Shown in pieces: positions 26,454-35,427 of a stretch of 64,000 nt of DNA. The first letter of the stretch is position 1. Every line of letters begins with the position of its first letter. The notes beneath the pieces were generated by a model. That model ran no database searches, was not told the DNA's origin, and saw nothing but the letters and a program-made list of their open reading frames with translations. A program made the position numbers and the translations under genes. Source of the stretch: Butyrivibrio fibrisolvens (GTDB lineage: Bacteria > Bacillota > Clostridia > Lachnospirales > Lachnospiraceae); assembly GCF_037113525.1 (NCBI RefSeq), contig NZ_CP146963.1:1612001-1676000 (forward strand), given 5' to 3'.

Positions 26454-26470
26454 TCGATAATAATAATCGA
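26454..26470. promoter_or_regulatory. Dyad between LysR gene and the ABC/MATE operon
   Basis: TCGATAATAATAATCGA: arms TCGAT and ATCGA with a 7-bp AT spacer. A second dyad, AATAAT-CGAA-ATTATT, overlaps its right side. Either could be the LysR-protein site, and the AT-rich 7-1-7 look also recalls a weak Fur box. Confidence 0.4.
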
Positions 26471-26544
26471 AATTATTCTTTTTTATAATCATAGTTATTG
26501 TGTTAGATTATTTCAATAAGAAAATACTGAAGAGGAGGAACATT

Positions 26545-27783
26545 ATGAAAAATAAGCTATTTAACAAAGTTATTGCTGCTACTTTAACTGGAGTTATCAC
26601 ATTAAGTGTATGTGCATGTGGTGTCGGTTCGTCTGAGGCAAAGGAAAGTAATACAGGGAATTCTTTGCCAGTCGATGAAAATGATAATGAAGCAGAACAG
26701 CAGACGGGTGAAGTTACAGTGACAGATCTTGCCGGCAGAGAGGTTACAGTAACACTTCCTGTAGAGAATGCATATCTTGGATATTACTATGAGAATTTTC
26801 TTGCGGTTGTAGGCCCTGACGCATTTACAAGAGTTAAAGCAACGTCTCTGTATGATACAGAAGGATATGCAAATACTCTGGCAACGATCTATAAAGAGAA
26901 TGTAGAAGGCTACGCAGATATGATAGATGTGGGTTCAACACTACAGGATAATATTGATGTGGAAAAACTGATAGAGCTTGACTGTGATGTGGCCATTATG
27001 GGGCAGTACCAGTATGATGCTATTACTGACAAGGTGGAACTATTGGAAGAAGCAGGAATTCCGGTTGTAATTATAGATTATTCCACAGCTACAGAGGAAA
27101 CACATATTGCTTCTACAGAAGTGCTTGGAAAAGTATTTGGTGTGGAAGATAGAGCTAATGAAATCATTGAAAATTATAAAGCAGGGATGGAAAAGGTAAG
27201 AGATATCGTCTCGACTATTCAACAGTCAAAGACTACATTTCATGAATTTCATAGCGTAATAGGTACCTATTCAGAAGTAGGAGTATCTGACTTTTCTCAC
27301 TATCTTTTTGGCAGCTATTTAGCACAAGCCGGGGCATCAGATATAGCATTTTCACTGGAAGAGTCTAGCGAAAATGGCAGAAGTACAACTCTTGATATGG
27401 AATATATTTTGGAACAGGATCCGGAAGTATGGTTCATTATTGGCGGCGAGGCAGCAAATGATTCATCTGATGGAATTTTGATGGGATACAATGTTTCAGA
27501 AGAAGATGTTATACAGTCTGCTAAAGGTCTTATTGGGAGCAGACCCGGTTTTGATAATTTAAACGCTGTTAAAAATGATCAGATTTATTGCATTGAGAAT
27601 AATACATTAAGAACACTTCGTGACTACATAATCATTGAATATATCGCAAAAGTTCTTTATCCTGAAGAGTTTGCTGATATTGATCCTGAAAAGGAATTTG
27701 AAGAATATTCGAAAAAGTATCTTCCTTCAATTCCTATAGATGGAACATTTATTTATCACCTTAAAGTGGAAGACATTCAGTGA
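26545..27783 (+). CDS. Iron/siderophore-type ABC transporter substrate-binding lipoprotein
   Basis: 412 residues starting at the ATG behind AGAGGAGG; the ATG at 26500 is upstream of that site and unlikely. A signal peptide ends in the lipobox L-S-V-C (ITLSVCACG), then an acidic linker, then a two-domain fold of the periplasmic-binding class III type with V-T-V-T-D-L-A-G-R-E-V-T-V-T and P-V-E-N-A-Y as the opening. The G-R-P-G-F and V-L-Y-P-E-E-F near the end are typical of iron(III)-chelate or cobalamin binding proteins. It delivers a ligand to the FecCD-like permease encoded next. Confidence 0.87.
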   Translation: MKNKLFNKVIAATLTGVITLSVCACGVGSSEAKESNTGNSLPVDENDNEAEQQTGEVTVTDLAGREVTVTLPVENAYLGYYYENFLAVVGPDAFTRVKATSLYDTEGYANTLATIYKENVEGYADMIDVGSTLQDNIDVEKLIELDCDVAIMGQYQYDAITDKVELLEEAGIPVVIIDYSTATEETHIASTEVLGKVFGVEDRANEIIENYKAGMEKVRDIVSTIQQSKTTFHEFHSVIGTYSEVGVSDFSHYLFGSYLAQAGASDIAFSLEESSENGRSTTLDMEYILEQDPEVWFIIGGEAANDSSDGILMGYNVSEEDVIQSAKGLIGSRPGFDNLNAVKNDQIYCIENNTLRTLRDYIIIEYIAKVLYPEEFADIDPEKEFEEYSKKYLPSIPIDGTFIYHLKVEDIQ

Positions 27784-28799
27784 TGAACAGTTATTATAGA
27801 AGACTTAACAGAAAAAGATTTGCGATAATAGTGCTGGCTTCAATAGTTATGTTATTGTTGCTCCTTGCGGATCTGTTTACAGGATCTTCTAATTTGTCTG
27901 TCAGTGGAGCGATGAAGATATTACTGGATGGACCATCTAAAGAAAGTAAGTACCATTTTATTATCTGGTCTATCAGAATGCCAATGACCATGACTTGTCT
28001 GGGAGTTGGAGCTTCATTGGCACTGGCAGGAGAACATATGCAGACGATACTTCAAAATCCTCTGGCCAGCCCATATACATTGGGGATATCGTCTGCAGCA
28101 GGCTTTGGAGCAGCTCTTTCTGTTGTGACAGGATTTCCTTTTCTCCCGGTCGCCTGGATAAATACTTCTTTATCTGCGCTTATATTTGCTCTTGGGACAT
28201 CAGCTATGATTTTTACGATATGCAGAAATAATACAGATTCAAAAACAATGATCTTGATCGGAATAGTTGTTACGTTTCTGTTCAGTGCATTACAGTCTCT
28301 GATGCAGTATCTTGCAAGTCAGGATCAGCTTTCAGAAATAATGCACTGGATGTTTGGATCATTATCAAAAGCGACAGAAGAAGGTTCGTTTGTGTGTATT
28401 GCATGTTTTTTAATTATCTTTTTATTGTCGATGCGACTTACATGGCAGCTTACATGTCTTTCAACAGGCGAAGAAAGATCAAGAAGTCTTGGAATCAATA
28501 CGGGAAAGCTAAGAAAAGAGATATATCTGTATTCTTCCTTGTTGACAGCGGTAGCGGTTTCTTATGTTGGTGCTATAGGTTTTATTGGACTTGTAGCACC
28601 ACATCTTGCAAGGTCTTATGTTGGAGATGATCAGAGATTTTTGCTATGCCTGTCTTCAATTATGGGAGCGATCATTCTTTTGGCGGCATCTGTTATTGCC
28701 AAGATATTAAAACCTGGTGAAATAATACCTGTTGGAATAATAACAAATATAGTAGGCGTGGCGTTTCTTCTATATCTTTTATTGAGGAAGAAAGTTTGA
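27783..28799 (+). CDS. FecCD-family ABC transporter permease
   Basis: 338 residues with about nine to ten hydrophobic helices. It has the BtuC/FecCD fingerprints: G-A-S-L-A-L-A-G-E-H-M-Q-T-I-L-Q-N-P-L-A-S-P and the late G-F-I-G-L-V-A-P-H-L-A-R coupling loop with G-E-I-I-P-V-G. The BtuC family normally has G-x-x-x-Q; here it is G-E-H-M-Q. Translation is coupled to the binding protein: the ATG at 27783 overlaps its stop (GTG at 27780 is the alternative). Confidence 0.9.
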   Translation: MNSYYRRLNRKRFAIIVLASIVMLLLLLADLFTGSSNLSVSGAMKILLDGPSKESKYHFIIWSIRMPMTMTCLGVGASLALAGEHMQTILQNPLASPYTLGISSAAGFGAALSVVTGFPFLPVAWINTSLSALIFALGTSAMIFTICRNNTDSKTMILIGIVVTFLFSALQSLMQYLASQDQLSEIMHWMFGSLSKATEEGSFVCIACFLIIFLLSMRLTWQLTCLSTGEERSRSLGINTGKLRKEIYLYSSLLTAVAVSYVGAIGFIGLVAPHLARSYVGDDQRFLLCLSSIMGAIILLAASVIAKILKPGEIIPVGIITNIVGVAFLLYLLLRKKV

Positions 28800-28801
28800 A
28801 A

Positions 28802-29581
28802 ATGAATATGAATGATCATTTTGATATGAAGATCAAGCTTGAAGATATTAAGGTGAGCTTTGGATTGAAGAAGGTGCTTGATGGAGTAAATTTGGAATAT
28901 GTTGGTGAAGGAATATATGCCATAATAGGCGTCAATGGAACGGGGAAAAGCGTTCTTATGAAATCGATCGCAGGAATCCAGACATATTCAGGAAAAGTTA
29001 GTATTACTAATTGTAAAAAAATATGTCAGAAAGAAGATATAGCTTATGTACCTCAGGTTACCAGTCTTAATTCATCATTGACTTCGTTTGAAATGGTTTT
29101 GTTAGGAAAAGTTAATCATCTAAAAATGCGTGTATCAGATGAGATGGTAAAAGAAGTTTATGAAGTGATGGAAAGATTAAATATCAGAAGCTTGGAAGAA
29201 CAGACTTTCAGTTCTTTATCGGGAGGACAGAAACAGCTTATTATTATGGCTCAGGCTTTGATTTCCAAGCCTAAGCTTCTTCTTTTGGATGAACCAACAT
29301 CAGCTCTTGATCTGTATCATCAACTAAATCTTTTATCTCTTGCAAGGCAATACTGTAAAGAAACCGGGGCCATAACAATAGTTATCATGCATGACTTATC
29401 GCAAGCTGCGAGATTTTGTAAGAGAATAACAATTTTAAAAGATGGAAAAGTATTCGCATATGGGAAGCCCCAAGAAGTATTGACCGAAATAAATATCAAG
29501 GAGGTTTTTAAAGTTGATGCTGAAATTGGCTTCAGTAATAGCGGTTATACGACTGTACAGCCTGTTGCTATTTCAGTTTAA
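28802..29581 (+). CDS. Iron-chelate-type ABC transporter ATPase
   Basis: About 259 residues, starting at ATG 28802 after GAGGAAG (TTG 28796 also possible). Walker A GVNGTGKSV, signature SSLSGGQKQLI, Walker B LLLLDEPTSALD and a switch His in IVIMHDLSQAARFC are all intact, so this is a working ATPase. It pairs with the FecCD-like permease. It is followed with a one-base overlap by the MATE gene, which is unusual for these importers. Confidence 0.9.
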   Translation: MNMNDHFDMKIKLEDIKVSFGLKKVLDGVNLEYVGEGIYAIIGVNGTGKSVLMKSIAGIQTYSGKVSITNCKKICQKEDIAYVPQVTSLNSSLTSFEMVLLGKVNHLKMRVSDEMVKEVYEVMERLNIRSLEEQTFSSLSGGQKQLIIMAQALISKPKLLLLDEPTSALDLYHQLNLLSLARQYCKETGAITIVIMHDLSQAARFCKRITILKDGKVFAYGKPQEVLTEINIKEVFKVDAEIGFSNSGYTTVQPVAISV

Positions 29582-30960
29582 TGAAAAGTATGACACAAAA
29601 CAATAAAATAGTAACAGGAAATCTTTTTGTTGAGATTCTGAAATATCTGGCGCCTTTGATACTAAGCATGTTGATCCAACAATCTTATCAAACCATTGAT
29701 GCAATTATTATTGGGCAAGGTGTTGGAGCTAATGCATTAGGAGCAATCGATGCTACGTATGGTTTTATCAAACTTTTGATCAATTCGGTGATAATTCTTT
29801 ACACTGCGGCATCTGTAGTAGTTGCAAAGCATTATGGCGCAGGGGATATTATAAGTGTAAAGAATTCAATAAAAGTAATGTTAGTACTTGCTGTAGTTAC
29901 GGGTATCTTCATAACCCTATCCCCTTTGCTTCTAATTAAAACGATATGCAATGTCATGAGCGTTCCAAAAGAAATGCTTGGCGAGGCTATGCTTTACACA
30001 GAGATCATCCTGGGTGGATCTATCTTTATGATATTGTTCAATTGCGGCGGAAGTATTTTGAAAAGTCTTGGAGATTCGAGATTACCTGCAACTGCGCTGG
30101 CCTTTTCCTGCATGATTAATATTGTTCTGGATGCATTCCTGGTTTTTTGTTTAAATCTTGGAGTAGAGGGAGTTGCATTTGCAACAGTAATTGCGAATAT
30201 AGTGAGTGCATCAATAGTATTGGCTAAGTTGTGGAAGACATACATAGACTTAGAAAAGAGAGAAGGTACGAGGAAAAACGATAGCAACGTCCTGATCAGA
30301 TCCATTAGAGAGATAATGATATTTGGAGTTCCAGCAGCAGGACAGTCAATATTGTTTTCATTTTCTAATATCTTTTTACAGTCGAATATAAATAAATGCG
30401 GTGCCAAAGCTGTTTCTGCATGGGCTGTATGTGGGAAACTTGATTTCCTTATTTGGATAATAGCTGATGGACTTTCTATTACAGGAGCAACTTTCATTGC
30501 TCAAAATATAGGAGCGAAAGAGGGAAAGAGAGCTAAAAGAGCTGAAAGATATGTGTTGAAAATATTTGTTGCAACAATAGTGTTGATAAGTACAATTTTG
30601 TATTTTACAACTCCATTATTGGCCCTTGTCTTTATAAAAGATAAAGCAGTGATAAATGTTGCTGGAATGCTTATGAAACAGATAGCACCATTTTATGTAA
30701 CATGTATTGGTGCAGAACTTTATAGTGGCATTTTTCGAGGCTATGGAAAAGCGTTACAGCCGGTTATATTTACACTCGTTGGAACAATAGGAGGAAGGAC
30801 TTTATGGATTTTTATATGTTCATCTATAGAAAGGACTGATATAAAAAACATCATTCTTGCATATCCATTTAGCTGGATTTTAACAACAGCTCTTTTTATT
30901 TTTTATCGTTTATTAGATAGAAAAATTGGAAAAATGCGACAGTCATATAGACTTATCTAA
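29581..30960 (+). CDS. MATE-family efflux transporter
   Basis: 459 residues with about 12 helices in two MATE bundles; the N-terminal helix has P-L-I-L-S-M-L-I-Q-Q-S-Y-Q-T-I-D-A-I-I-I-G and an R-L-P-A-T-A-L signature follows near residue 165. The family exports organic cations, drugs or peptides with Na+ or H+. The start overlaps the ATPase stop by one base, so import and export functions are made from one transcript. It could expel a chelator or a toxic by-product brought in by the importer (inference). Confidence 0.88.
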   Translation: MKSMTQNNKIVTGNLFVEILKYLAPLILSMLIQQSYQTIDAIIIGQGVGANALGAIDATYGFIKLLINSVIILYTAASVVVAKHYGAGDIISVKNSIKVMLVLAVVTGIFITLSPLLLIKTICNVMSVPKEMLGEAMLYTEIILGGSIFMILFNCGGSILKSLGDSRLPATALAFSCMINIVLDAFLVFCLNLGVEGVAFATVIANIVSASIVLAKLWKTYIDLEKREGTRKNDSNVLIRSIREIMIFGVPAAGQSILFSFSNIFLQSNINKCGAKAVSAWAVCGKLDFLIWIIADGLSITGATFIAQNIGAKEGKRAKRAERYVLKIFVATIVLISTILYFTTPLLALVFIKDKAVINVAGMLMKQIAPFYVTCIGAELYSGIFRGYGKALQPVIFTLVGTIGGRTLWIFICSSIERTDIKNIILAYPFSWILTTALFIFYRLLDRKIGKMRQSYRLI

Positions 30961-30977
30961 GTCTATGTGACTTTTTA
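30944..30977 (+). terminator. Terminator overlapping the MATE stop codon
   Basis: CATATAGACT pairs with AGTCTATGTG around TATCTA, followed by a T-rich run. The stem begins within the last codons of the MATE gene. Confidence 0.6.
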
Positions 30978-30988
30978 TTTGCATTTGC

Positions 30989-31004
30989 GTTAGTTTTATC
31001 TAAC
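30989..31004. promoter_or_regulatory. Iron-box-like repeat GTTAG-N6-CTAAC
   Basis: GTTAGTTTTATCTAAC, perfect half-sites, 148 bp before the methyltransferase gene. One of two copies in this interval. Confidence 0.6.
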
Positions 31005-31108
31005 AAATTAGTAGTATCATTGAATTATAAATTTGTTAAAAACGGAAAGAAAATTATAAATACGCTAACTGAGATAGACAATAGTGAATCAGAGTGCTAT
31101 GATTCTGA

Positions 31109-31124
31109 GTTAGCTAGTGCTAAC
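31109..31124. promoter_or_regulatory. Iron-box-like repeat GTTAG-N6-CTAAC
   Basis: GTTAGCTAGTGCTAAC, perfect half-sites and a symmetric centre (GTTAGC-TAGT-GCTAAC), 27 bp before the methyltransferase ATG and close to its ribosome binding site, a position suited to repression. GAATCA/TGATTC form a further dyad just upstream (31086-31105). Confidence 0.62.
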
Positions 31125-31151
31125 TTTTTTTAAAAAAGGGAGGATTGTACG

Positions 31152-31925
31152 ATGAAAGCAGATTATAAAAACTGGATGCCCAAAGGAATGGTACTTGGAT
31201 TTCTGGTTGCTACGGGAGTTTTATTGTTGATAACTTTGATAACAATGTTTCTGGGATTGCCATCTATAGTTCAAATAGTATTTCTTATACTAACAGTATT
31301 GTCTGGATTAATGACTTTATGGATGTTTTTGATGTATAGAGCTTTTTCTTACAATGGAAAAAGACAAATGTCCAGACAGATAATTGAAGGTGTGTCTTCA
31401 TATGTGAAGATCCCAGATGGAGGTAAGTGTCTTGATATTGGATGTGGAAGTGGAGCTCTAAGCATTGCCTGCGCTAAGAAGAATCCTAGTGCTCAGATTA
31501 TCGGCATAGACAGATGGGGCAAAGAGTATGCTTCTTTTAGTAAGAATCTTTGTGAGAGTAATTCCGCTGCCGAAGGAGTAACTAATACATCTTTCCGGAA
31601 TGGAGATGCCTGTAAGTTGGATTTTGCAGATGAGACATTTGATGCAGTAACAAGTAATTACGTATACCACAATATTCCCAGCAAAGACAGACAGTCAATT
31701 CTTCTTGAGACGTTAAGAACACTTAAGAAGGGTGGCACATTTGCAATTCACGACATAATGTCACCTGCTAAGTACGGTGATATGGAAAGCTTTGTAAATA
31801 AGCTTAAAGATATGGGTTACAAAGAAGTTAAGCTTGTTGATACTACAAATGGTATGTTCATGAGCAAATGGGAGTCCACTTGGATGGGGCTTTCAGGTTC
31901 TGCAATTCTTATGGGGAGGAAATAA
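31152..31925 (+). CDS. Class I SAM-dependent methyltransferase with N-terminal membrane helices
   Basis: 257 residues. Two hydrophobic helices near residues 14-65 anchor the protein, then a Rossmann methyltransferase with the SAM loop LDIGCGSGALSIAC, acidic I-G-I-D-R, and F-D-A-V-T-S-N-Y-V-Y-H-N-I. The substrate is unknown. It is first in a cluster with a second methyltransferase, an ICMT-like enzyme and several alpha/beta hydrolases, and two iron boxes stand before it. Start after GGGAGG. Confidence 0.85.
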   Translation: MKADYKNWMPKGMVLGFLVATGVLLLITLITMFLGLPSIVQIVFLILTVLSGLMTLWMFLMYRAFSYNGKRQMSRQIIEGVSSYVKIPDGGKCLDIGCGSGALSIACAKKNPSAQIIGIDRWGKEYASFSKNLCESNSAAEGVTNTSFRNGDACKLDFADETFDAVTSNYVYHNIPSKDRQSILLETLRTLKKGGTFAIHDIMSPAKYGDMESFVNKLKDMGYKEVKLVDTTNGMFMSKWESTWMGLSGSAILMGRK

Positions 31926-31934
31926 GTTCGAAAT

Positions 31935-32762
31935 ATGTATCATATCGAGAAAAACACAGTACAGGAAACACTGATAATACCATTGTTTGGAAGGAAAGTA
32001 TGCTCTGAACATTTTCCGCATCTGTTCAAAGATCCGGAGGCTGAGCGCATCTGCTCAATGCTAGATTATGATTTTGCAGAAAAAGGTAAGAAGATGGAAA
32101 GCGCAGTCGGACTTTTTGGAGCATTAGAGGTTGCTCAGAGGCAGTATGACCTTGCTTGGGAAGTTAAAGATTATTTGAAATCTCATCCAAATGCTGCTGT
32201 AGTAAATCTTGGATGTGGTTTGGATGATACTTTCAGAAAGTGTGATAACGGAACCTGCAAGGGCTACAATATAGATATGCCGGATGTAATTACAGTAAGA
32301 AATGAACTTTTACCTGCTGTAGATAGGGAAAAGAACCTTGCATATGATCTTAATGATGAACGCTGGATGGATGAAATAGACTCGTCTCATGGGGCAGTGT
32401 TCTTTGCATCAGGTGTTTTCTATTATTTTAAAACTGAGGCAGTAAGAGAATTATTCCAAAAAATGGCGAAGAAGTTTTCAGGTGGTGTGGTAGTGTTTGA
32501 TTCTTGCAACCAGCGCGGAGCAAAGATGATGACTAAGACTTGGTTAAAGGAAGCAGGAATATCGGATGTAAATGCCTTATTCTCTGTTGAAGATAAGTCT
32601 GAAATCGAAGCTTGGAGCAATGATTTTGCAGCTGTAAATGCTCGTAGTTACATGAGGGGATACAGAGATATCTACAATGAGGTCAGTTTCTTTCATAAAC
32701 TTATGATCAAGTTCTGCGATAGACTTGTTAAGATGCAGATTATAAAGGTTACGTTCAAGTAG
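31935..32762 (+). CDS. LCMT/O-methyltransferase-type SAM methyltransferase
   Basis: 275 residues resembling the leucine carboxyl methyltransferase (PPM-type) family: N-terminal V-Q-E-T-L-I-I-P-L-F-G-R-K, then AAVVNLGCGLDDTF as the SAM loop, D-M-P-D-V-I and late F-D-S-C-N. The family transfers methyl groups to carboxyl or hydroxyl groups; in bacteria they often act on small natural products. It follows the first methyltransferase by 9 bp without a strong ribosome site, so co-expression is likely. Confidence 0.78.
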   Translation: MYHIEKNTVQETLIIPLFGRKVCSEHFPHLFKDPEAERICSMLDYDFAEKGKKMESAVGLFGALEVAQRQYDLAWEVKDYLKSHPNAAVVNLGCGLDDTFRKCDNGTCKGYNIDMPDVITVRNELLPAVDREKNLAYDLNDERWMDEIDSSHGAVFFASGVFYYFKTEAVRELFQKMAKKFSGGVVVFDSCNQRGAKMMTKTWLKEAGISDVNALFSVEDKSEIEAWSNDFAAVNARSYMRGYRDIYNEVSFFHKLMIKFCDRLVKMQIIKVTFK

Positions 32763-32764
32763 GT

Positions 32765-32836
32765 GTATCTTTGGCTACCGGTGGTGAAATCTGCGACTAC
32801 TGGATCGTGCCAGACCAAATCAAGAATCCGCAATAA
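32765..32836 (+). pseudogene. Short gene tail (24 codons), family not recognised
   Basis: A frame opening inside the end of the upstream gene reads V-S-L-A-T-G-G-E-I-C-D-Y-W-I-V-P-D-Q-I-K-N-P-Q and stops at 32834-32836. No start codon and no ribosome site. Its amino-acid composition looks coding, so it is probably the tail of a lost gene, but the family is not clear. Confidence 0.3.
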
Positions 32837-32887
32837 ATGTGGAGGATATGTTGATGGACCATCATGTCATGATGAGGTAATTAGAAG

Positions 32888-33412
32888 ATGTTGAAGAATT
32901 ATATGAAAGAAGGACAAAAACTTCCGCTGTTTGGAGTAGGTCCTTATATTATCTATGGAATAGCTGTAGTCAATATCGTCGGAATCGTGCTACTATGCTA
33001 TGTGCTTAAAATTGGTATTCTGGATGAACCATTGACACTCATATTTCGTATTACTGGCATATTACTGATTGTATTAGGAATTGCGATTTGGTATATAGGT
33101 GCGCTACGTTCAGACATGGATGATTCAATCACTGAGAATAAACTACAAACAAAAGGAATATATTCCTTGGTGAGAAATCCTATGTACAGCGGATGGTGGA
33201 TTTCACTTTCTGGAATAACTCTTATGTGGCATAATGTCTGGCTACTGATATTTCCAATCATTGATTGGCTGATCATGACAATAGCCCTTATTAACACCGA
33301 AGAGAAATGGCTTTTGGATTTATATGGTGATGAATATGCTGAGTATAAGAAAACTGTAAACAGATGCATCCCATGGTTTCCAAAACATGCTGAAAAAAGG
33401 CGGAAGAGATGA
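32888..33412 (+). CDS. Isoprenylcysteine carboxyl methyltransferase (ICMT)/PEMT-like membrane methyltransferase
   Basis: 174 residues with four hydrophobic helices. The C-terminal half has the family fingerprint: K-G-I-Y-S-L-V-R-N-P-M-Y-S-G-W-W, then E-E-K-W-L-L-D-L-Y-G-D-E-Y-A-E-Y-K-K-T-V-N-R-C-I-P-W-F, which binds SAM within the membrane. Bacterial relatives methylate lipids or small metabolites, not prenylated proteins. Its stop overlaps the next gene by four bases. Confidence 0.86.
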   Translation: MLKNYMKEGQKLPLFGVGPYIIYGIAVVNIVGIVLLCYVLKIGILDEPLTLIFRITGILLIVLGIAIWYIGALRSDMDDSITENKLQTKGIYSLVRNPMYSGWWISLSGITLMWHNVWLLIFPIIDWLIMTIALINTEEKWLLDLYGDEYAEYKKTVNRCIPWFPKHAEKRRKR

Positions 33413-34179
33413 CAACACACGAATATGGAAAAGAAAATGACAAGGTTATAGTGCTAATACATCCATCAGTGGTAATGTGGGACTACTTTGAGTATGTTAT
33501 TCCACTTATGGAAAAGAAATACCATCTGATCATTCCTGCAATCCCAGGTTATGACCCTGATGTAAAGAATGATTTTACCAGTGTTGAAGGGATTTCAAAA
33601 GAGTTAGAAGATTGGCTGATCAGGCATGGACTAAGCAATGTAACCTGCCTCTATGGCTGCTCCATGGGTGGCAGTATTGTTACCAGAATGCTTTCAGACA
33701 ATAAAGTAAATGTACAAAGCGCTATTTTGGACGGTGGAATAACTCCATATCAGCTCCCCTGGATCATCACAAGATTGATAGCCGTAAGAGATTTTCTAAT
33801 GATATATATTGGCAAGATTGGCGGAGCAAAGCTATTGGAGAAAGCATTCTGCATGGATGAATTGTCAGAGGACGATATAAAATACGCCGCAGGCGTTCTG
33901 AAGATGATGAGTGCTAAGACAATCTGGCGAACCTTTGACTCCTGCGATAATTACTCTATGCCTAAAGATATCCATACTGACTGCAAACACATAGAATACT
34001 GGGTTGCAGAAAAAGAGGTCAAGGACAGAAAGTGGGACATAGACTATATAAGAAAGATCTATCCTAACACTATATTTAGAAAGATCAAGAATATGGGGCA
34101 TGGTGGCCTCGCTCCGTTTCATCCGGAAAAGTTTGTGAGGGGGATTGAGAGAGCTATAATGCAGGGGGATAAGAAATGA
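33409..34179 (+). CDS. Alpha/beta hydrolase
   Basis: 256 residues, alpha/beta fold. Opening strand V-I-V-L-I-H-P-S-V-V-M-W-D-Y-F (oxyanion hole), nucleophile elbow YGCSMGGSIV (Ser-99 region), acid around the central strand and catalytic His in NMGHGGLAPF. Cytoplasmic, no signal peptide. It is coupled by four-base overlaps to genes on both sides, so it is expressed with the ICMT-like enzyme and the following membrane protein. Substrate unknown; esterase or methyl-ester hydrolase is possible given the neighbouring methyltransferases. Confidence 0.82.
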   Translation: MTTHEYGKENDKVIVLIHPSVVMWDYFEYVIPLMEKKYHLIIPAIPGYDPDVKNDFTSVEGISKELEDWLIRHGLSNVTCLYGCSMGGSIVTRMLSDNKVNVQSAILDGGITPYQLPWIITRLIAVRDFLMIYIGKIGGAKLLEKAFCMDELSEDDIKYAAGVLKMMSAKTIWRTFDSCDNYSMPKDIHTDCKHIEYWVAEKEVKDRKWDIDYIRKIYPNTIFRKIKNMGHGGLAPFHPEKFVRGIERAIMQGDKK

Positions 34180-34673
34180 TTTTGACTATTTTTCTTTCGT
34201 TAGTTTTTTGTGTAGCAATTACACTCATGATGCTTTCAGCGGTGGCTTTTATCCAGGATAAGAAACTTTTCTCTTCTGCACCAAAGGAAGCGCAGGCTGT
34301 GCTTCGACACAGAGACAAGGAGCTATTCTATGGGGCGAGGATAATTGGATGGACGCTTATGATTTTCAGCATTCTGATGATACTTGGTGTAGGTGTTATC
34401 TCAATTTGGGATGGCTTCAGGAGTGGGTTCACGTTTTGGCAGTTCTTTTTTAGATTTGTTTTTATATTCACAGTTTACAAACTTTATGACATGATCTGCT
34501 TTGATTACTTCCTGCTTTTGAAGTTCCATTTCTTCCAGTTTTATTATCCGGAAGTGAAGGAAGTATATGCGGACAGGAAGTATGGATATAACATCAAGAG
34601 CCAGCTGTTGAAGCTTCTTGTGATATTCCCGGCAGCGTCAGCTCTCGTGGCCTGGATATGTACATTATCTTGA
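34176..34673 (+). CDS. Small membrane protein of unknown function
   Basis: 165 residues with about four hydrophobic segments. A cytosolic loop after the first helix carries K-E-A-Q-A-V-L-R-H-R-D-K. The third helix contains T-F-W-Q-F-F, then Y-D-x-x-C-F-D-Y-F-L, and a K-Y-G-Y-N-I stretch precedes the last helix. The same plan, T-F-W-Q, Y-D-T-L-F-L-D and a tail with charged loop, is present in the protein at 34875-35381, so the two look like paralogues separated by a hydrolase remnant. Confidence 0.65.
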   Translation: MILTIFLSLVFCVAITLMMLSAVAFIQDKKLFSSAPKEAQAVLRHRDKELFYGARIIGWTLMIFSILMILGVGVISIWDGFRSGFTFWQFFFRFVFIFTVYKLYDMICFDYFLLLKFHFFQFYYPEVKEVYADRKYGYNIKSQLLKLLVIFPAASALVAWICTLS

Positions 34674-34689
34674 GAAATGTGGAGGAGCT

Positions 34690-34823
34690 ATGAGCATTAA
34701 ATATGAGATCCTTAAGCGGGTAGTAAAAGCCGCAGGTTCCACTGTTATCCGGCATTCCCAATAGTGAAAGAGGCCCAGGAAGGCTGGGATAAGATGGTGG
34801 ATTTGATTAGAAATAATACATAA
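34690..34823 (+). pseudogene. Alpha/beta hydrolase remnant with internal deletion and frameshift
   Basis: After GGAGG an ATG begins I-K-Y-E-I-L-K-R-V-V-K-A-A-G, a plausible hydrolase N-terminus, but stops after 25 codons. A second frame holds C-Y-P-A-F-P-I-V-K-E-A-Q-E-G-W-D-K-M-V-D-L-I-R and stops at 34821-34823, which is how alpha/beta hydrolase proteins of this kind end. Both ends are present without the middle, so about 200 codons were lost. Confidence 0.65.
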
Positions 34824-34874
34824 GAACAGAGGTTTACTATGATGGTCGTATTATGAAGGAGGGAAGCAGGTAAC

Positions 34875-35381
34875 ATGGTTTGGTATGTATTGGTAATTGA
34901 AGCGATAGTATTTGCAGTATTATTTACAACAATTCTTTTTGTGTCTTTTCATGGGGAAAAAATGTACAGTCCGGCATGTATCCATAATTATCCGCCTGAT
35001 ATTCAAGAAGAATACTTCAAAACACATGAAAGAGTGGACGTTTCATATAAATCAAAAAAGGTAGTACTGGCGAAGTCCTGTGGAATAATCATGTTTACAG
35101 TTATTCTTACCATATGCGCGAAGCTTGCCGGGGCAGTTACATTTTGGCAGGGATTCGCGATCGCTTTTGGACTCATGGTATGGATTGGAGCCTATGACAC
35201 ACTCTTTCTGGACTGGGTGCTATTTGCAAATATGAAAATGTTTAGGCTGAAAGGAACAGAGCACATGGACAAGGCTTACCATCAGAAGTGGTTCCATTTA
35301 AAAGGTGCTATATTCCCGGGGCTGTTGTTTGCACTGATTCCAGCAGCTCTTGTAGGATTGTTCATAAGTTTGATGGGGTAG
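34875..35381 (+). CDS. Small membrane protein, paralogue of 34176-34673
   Basis: 168 residues with four hydrophobic helices. Shared landmarks with the upstream protein are T-F-W-Q-G-F (upstream T-F-W-Q-F-F), Y-D-T-L-F-L-D-W-V-L-F and a K-x-Y-H-Q-K loop before the final helix. No catalytic motif is visible. Start after GGAGGGAAG. Function unknown; a membrane subunit linked to the neighbouring lipid or metabolite enzymes is a guess. Confidence 0.65.
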   Translation: MVWYVLVIEAIVFAVLFTTILFVSFHGEKMYSPACIHNYPPDIQEEYFKTHERVDVSYKSKKVVLAKSCGIIMFTVILTICAKLAGAVTFWQGFAIAFGLMVWIGAYDTLFLDWVLFANMKMFRLKGTEHMDKAYHQKWFHLKGAIFPGLLFALIPAALVGLFISLMG

Positions 35382-35427
35382 TATGAAAGAGCTTTGAGTA
35401 AGTGGTAAGTCATGATGGGAGGATTGT

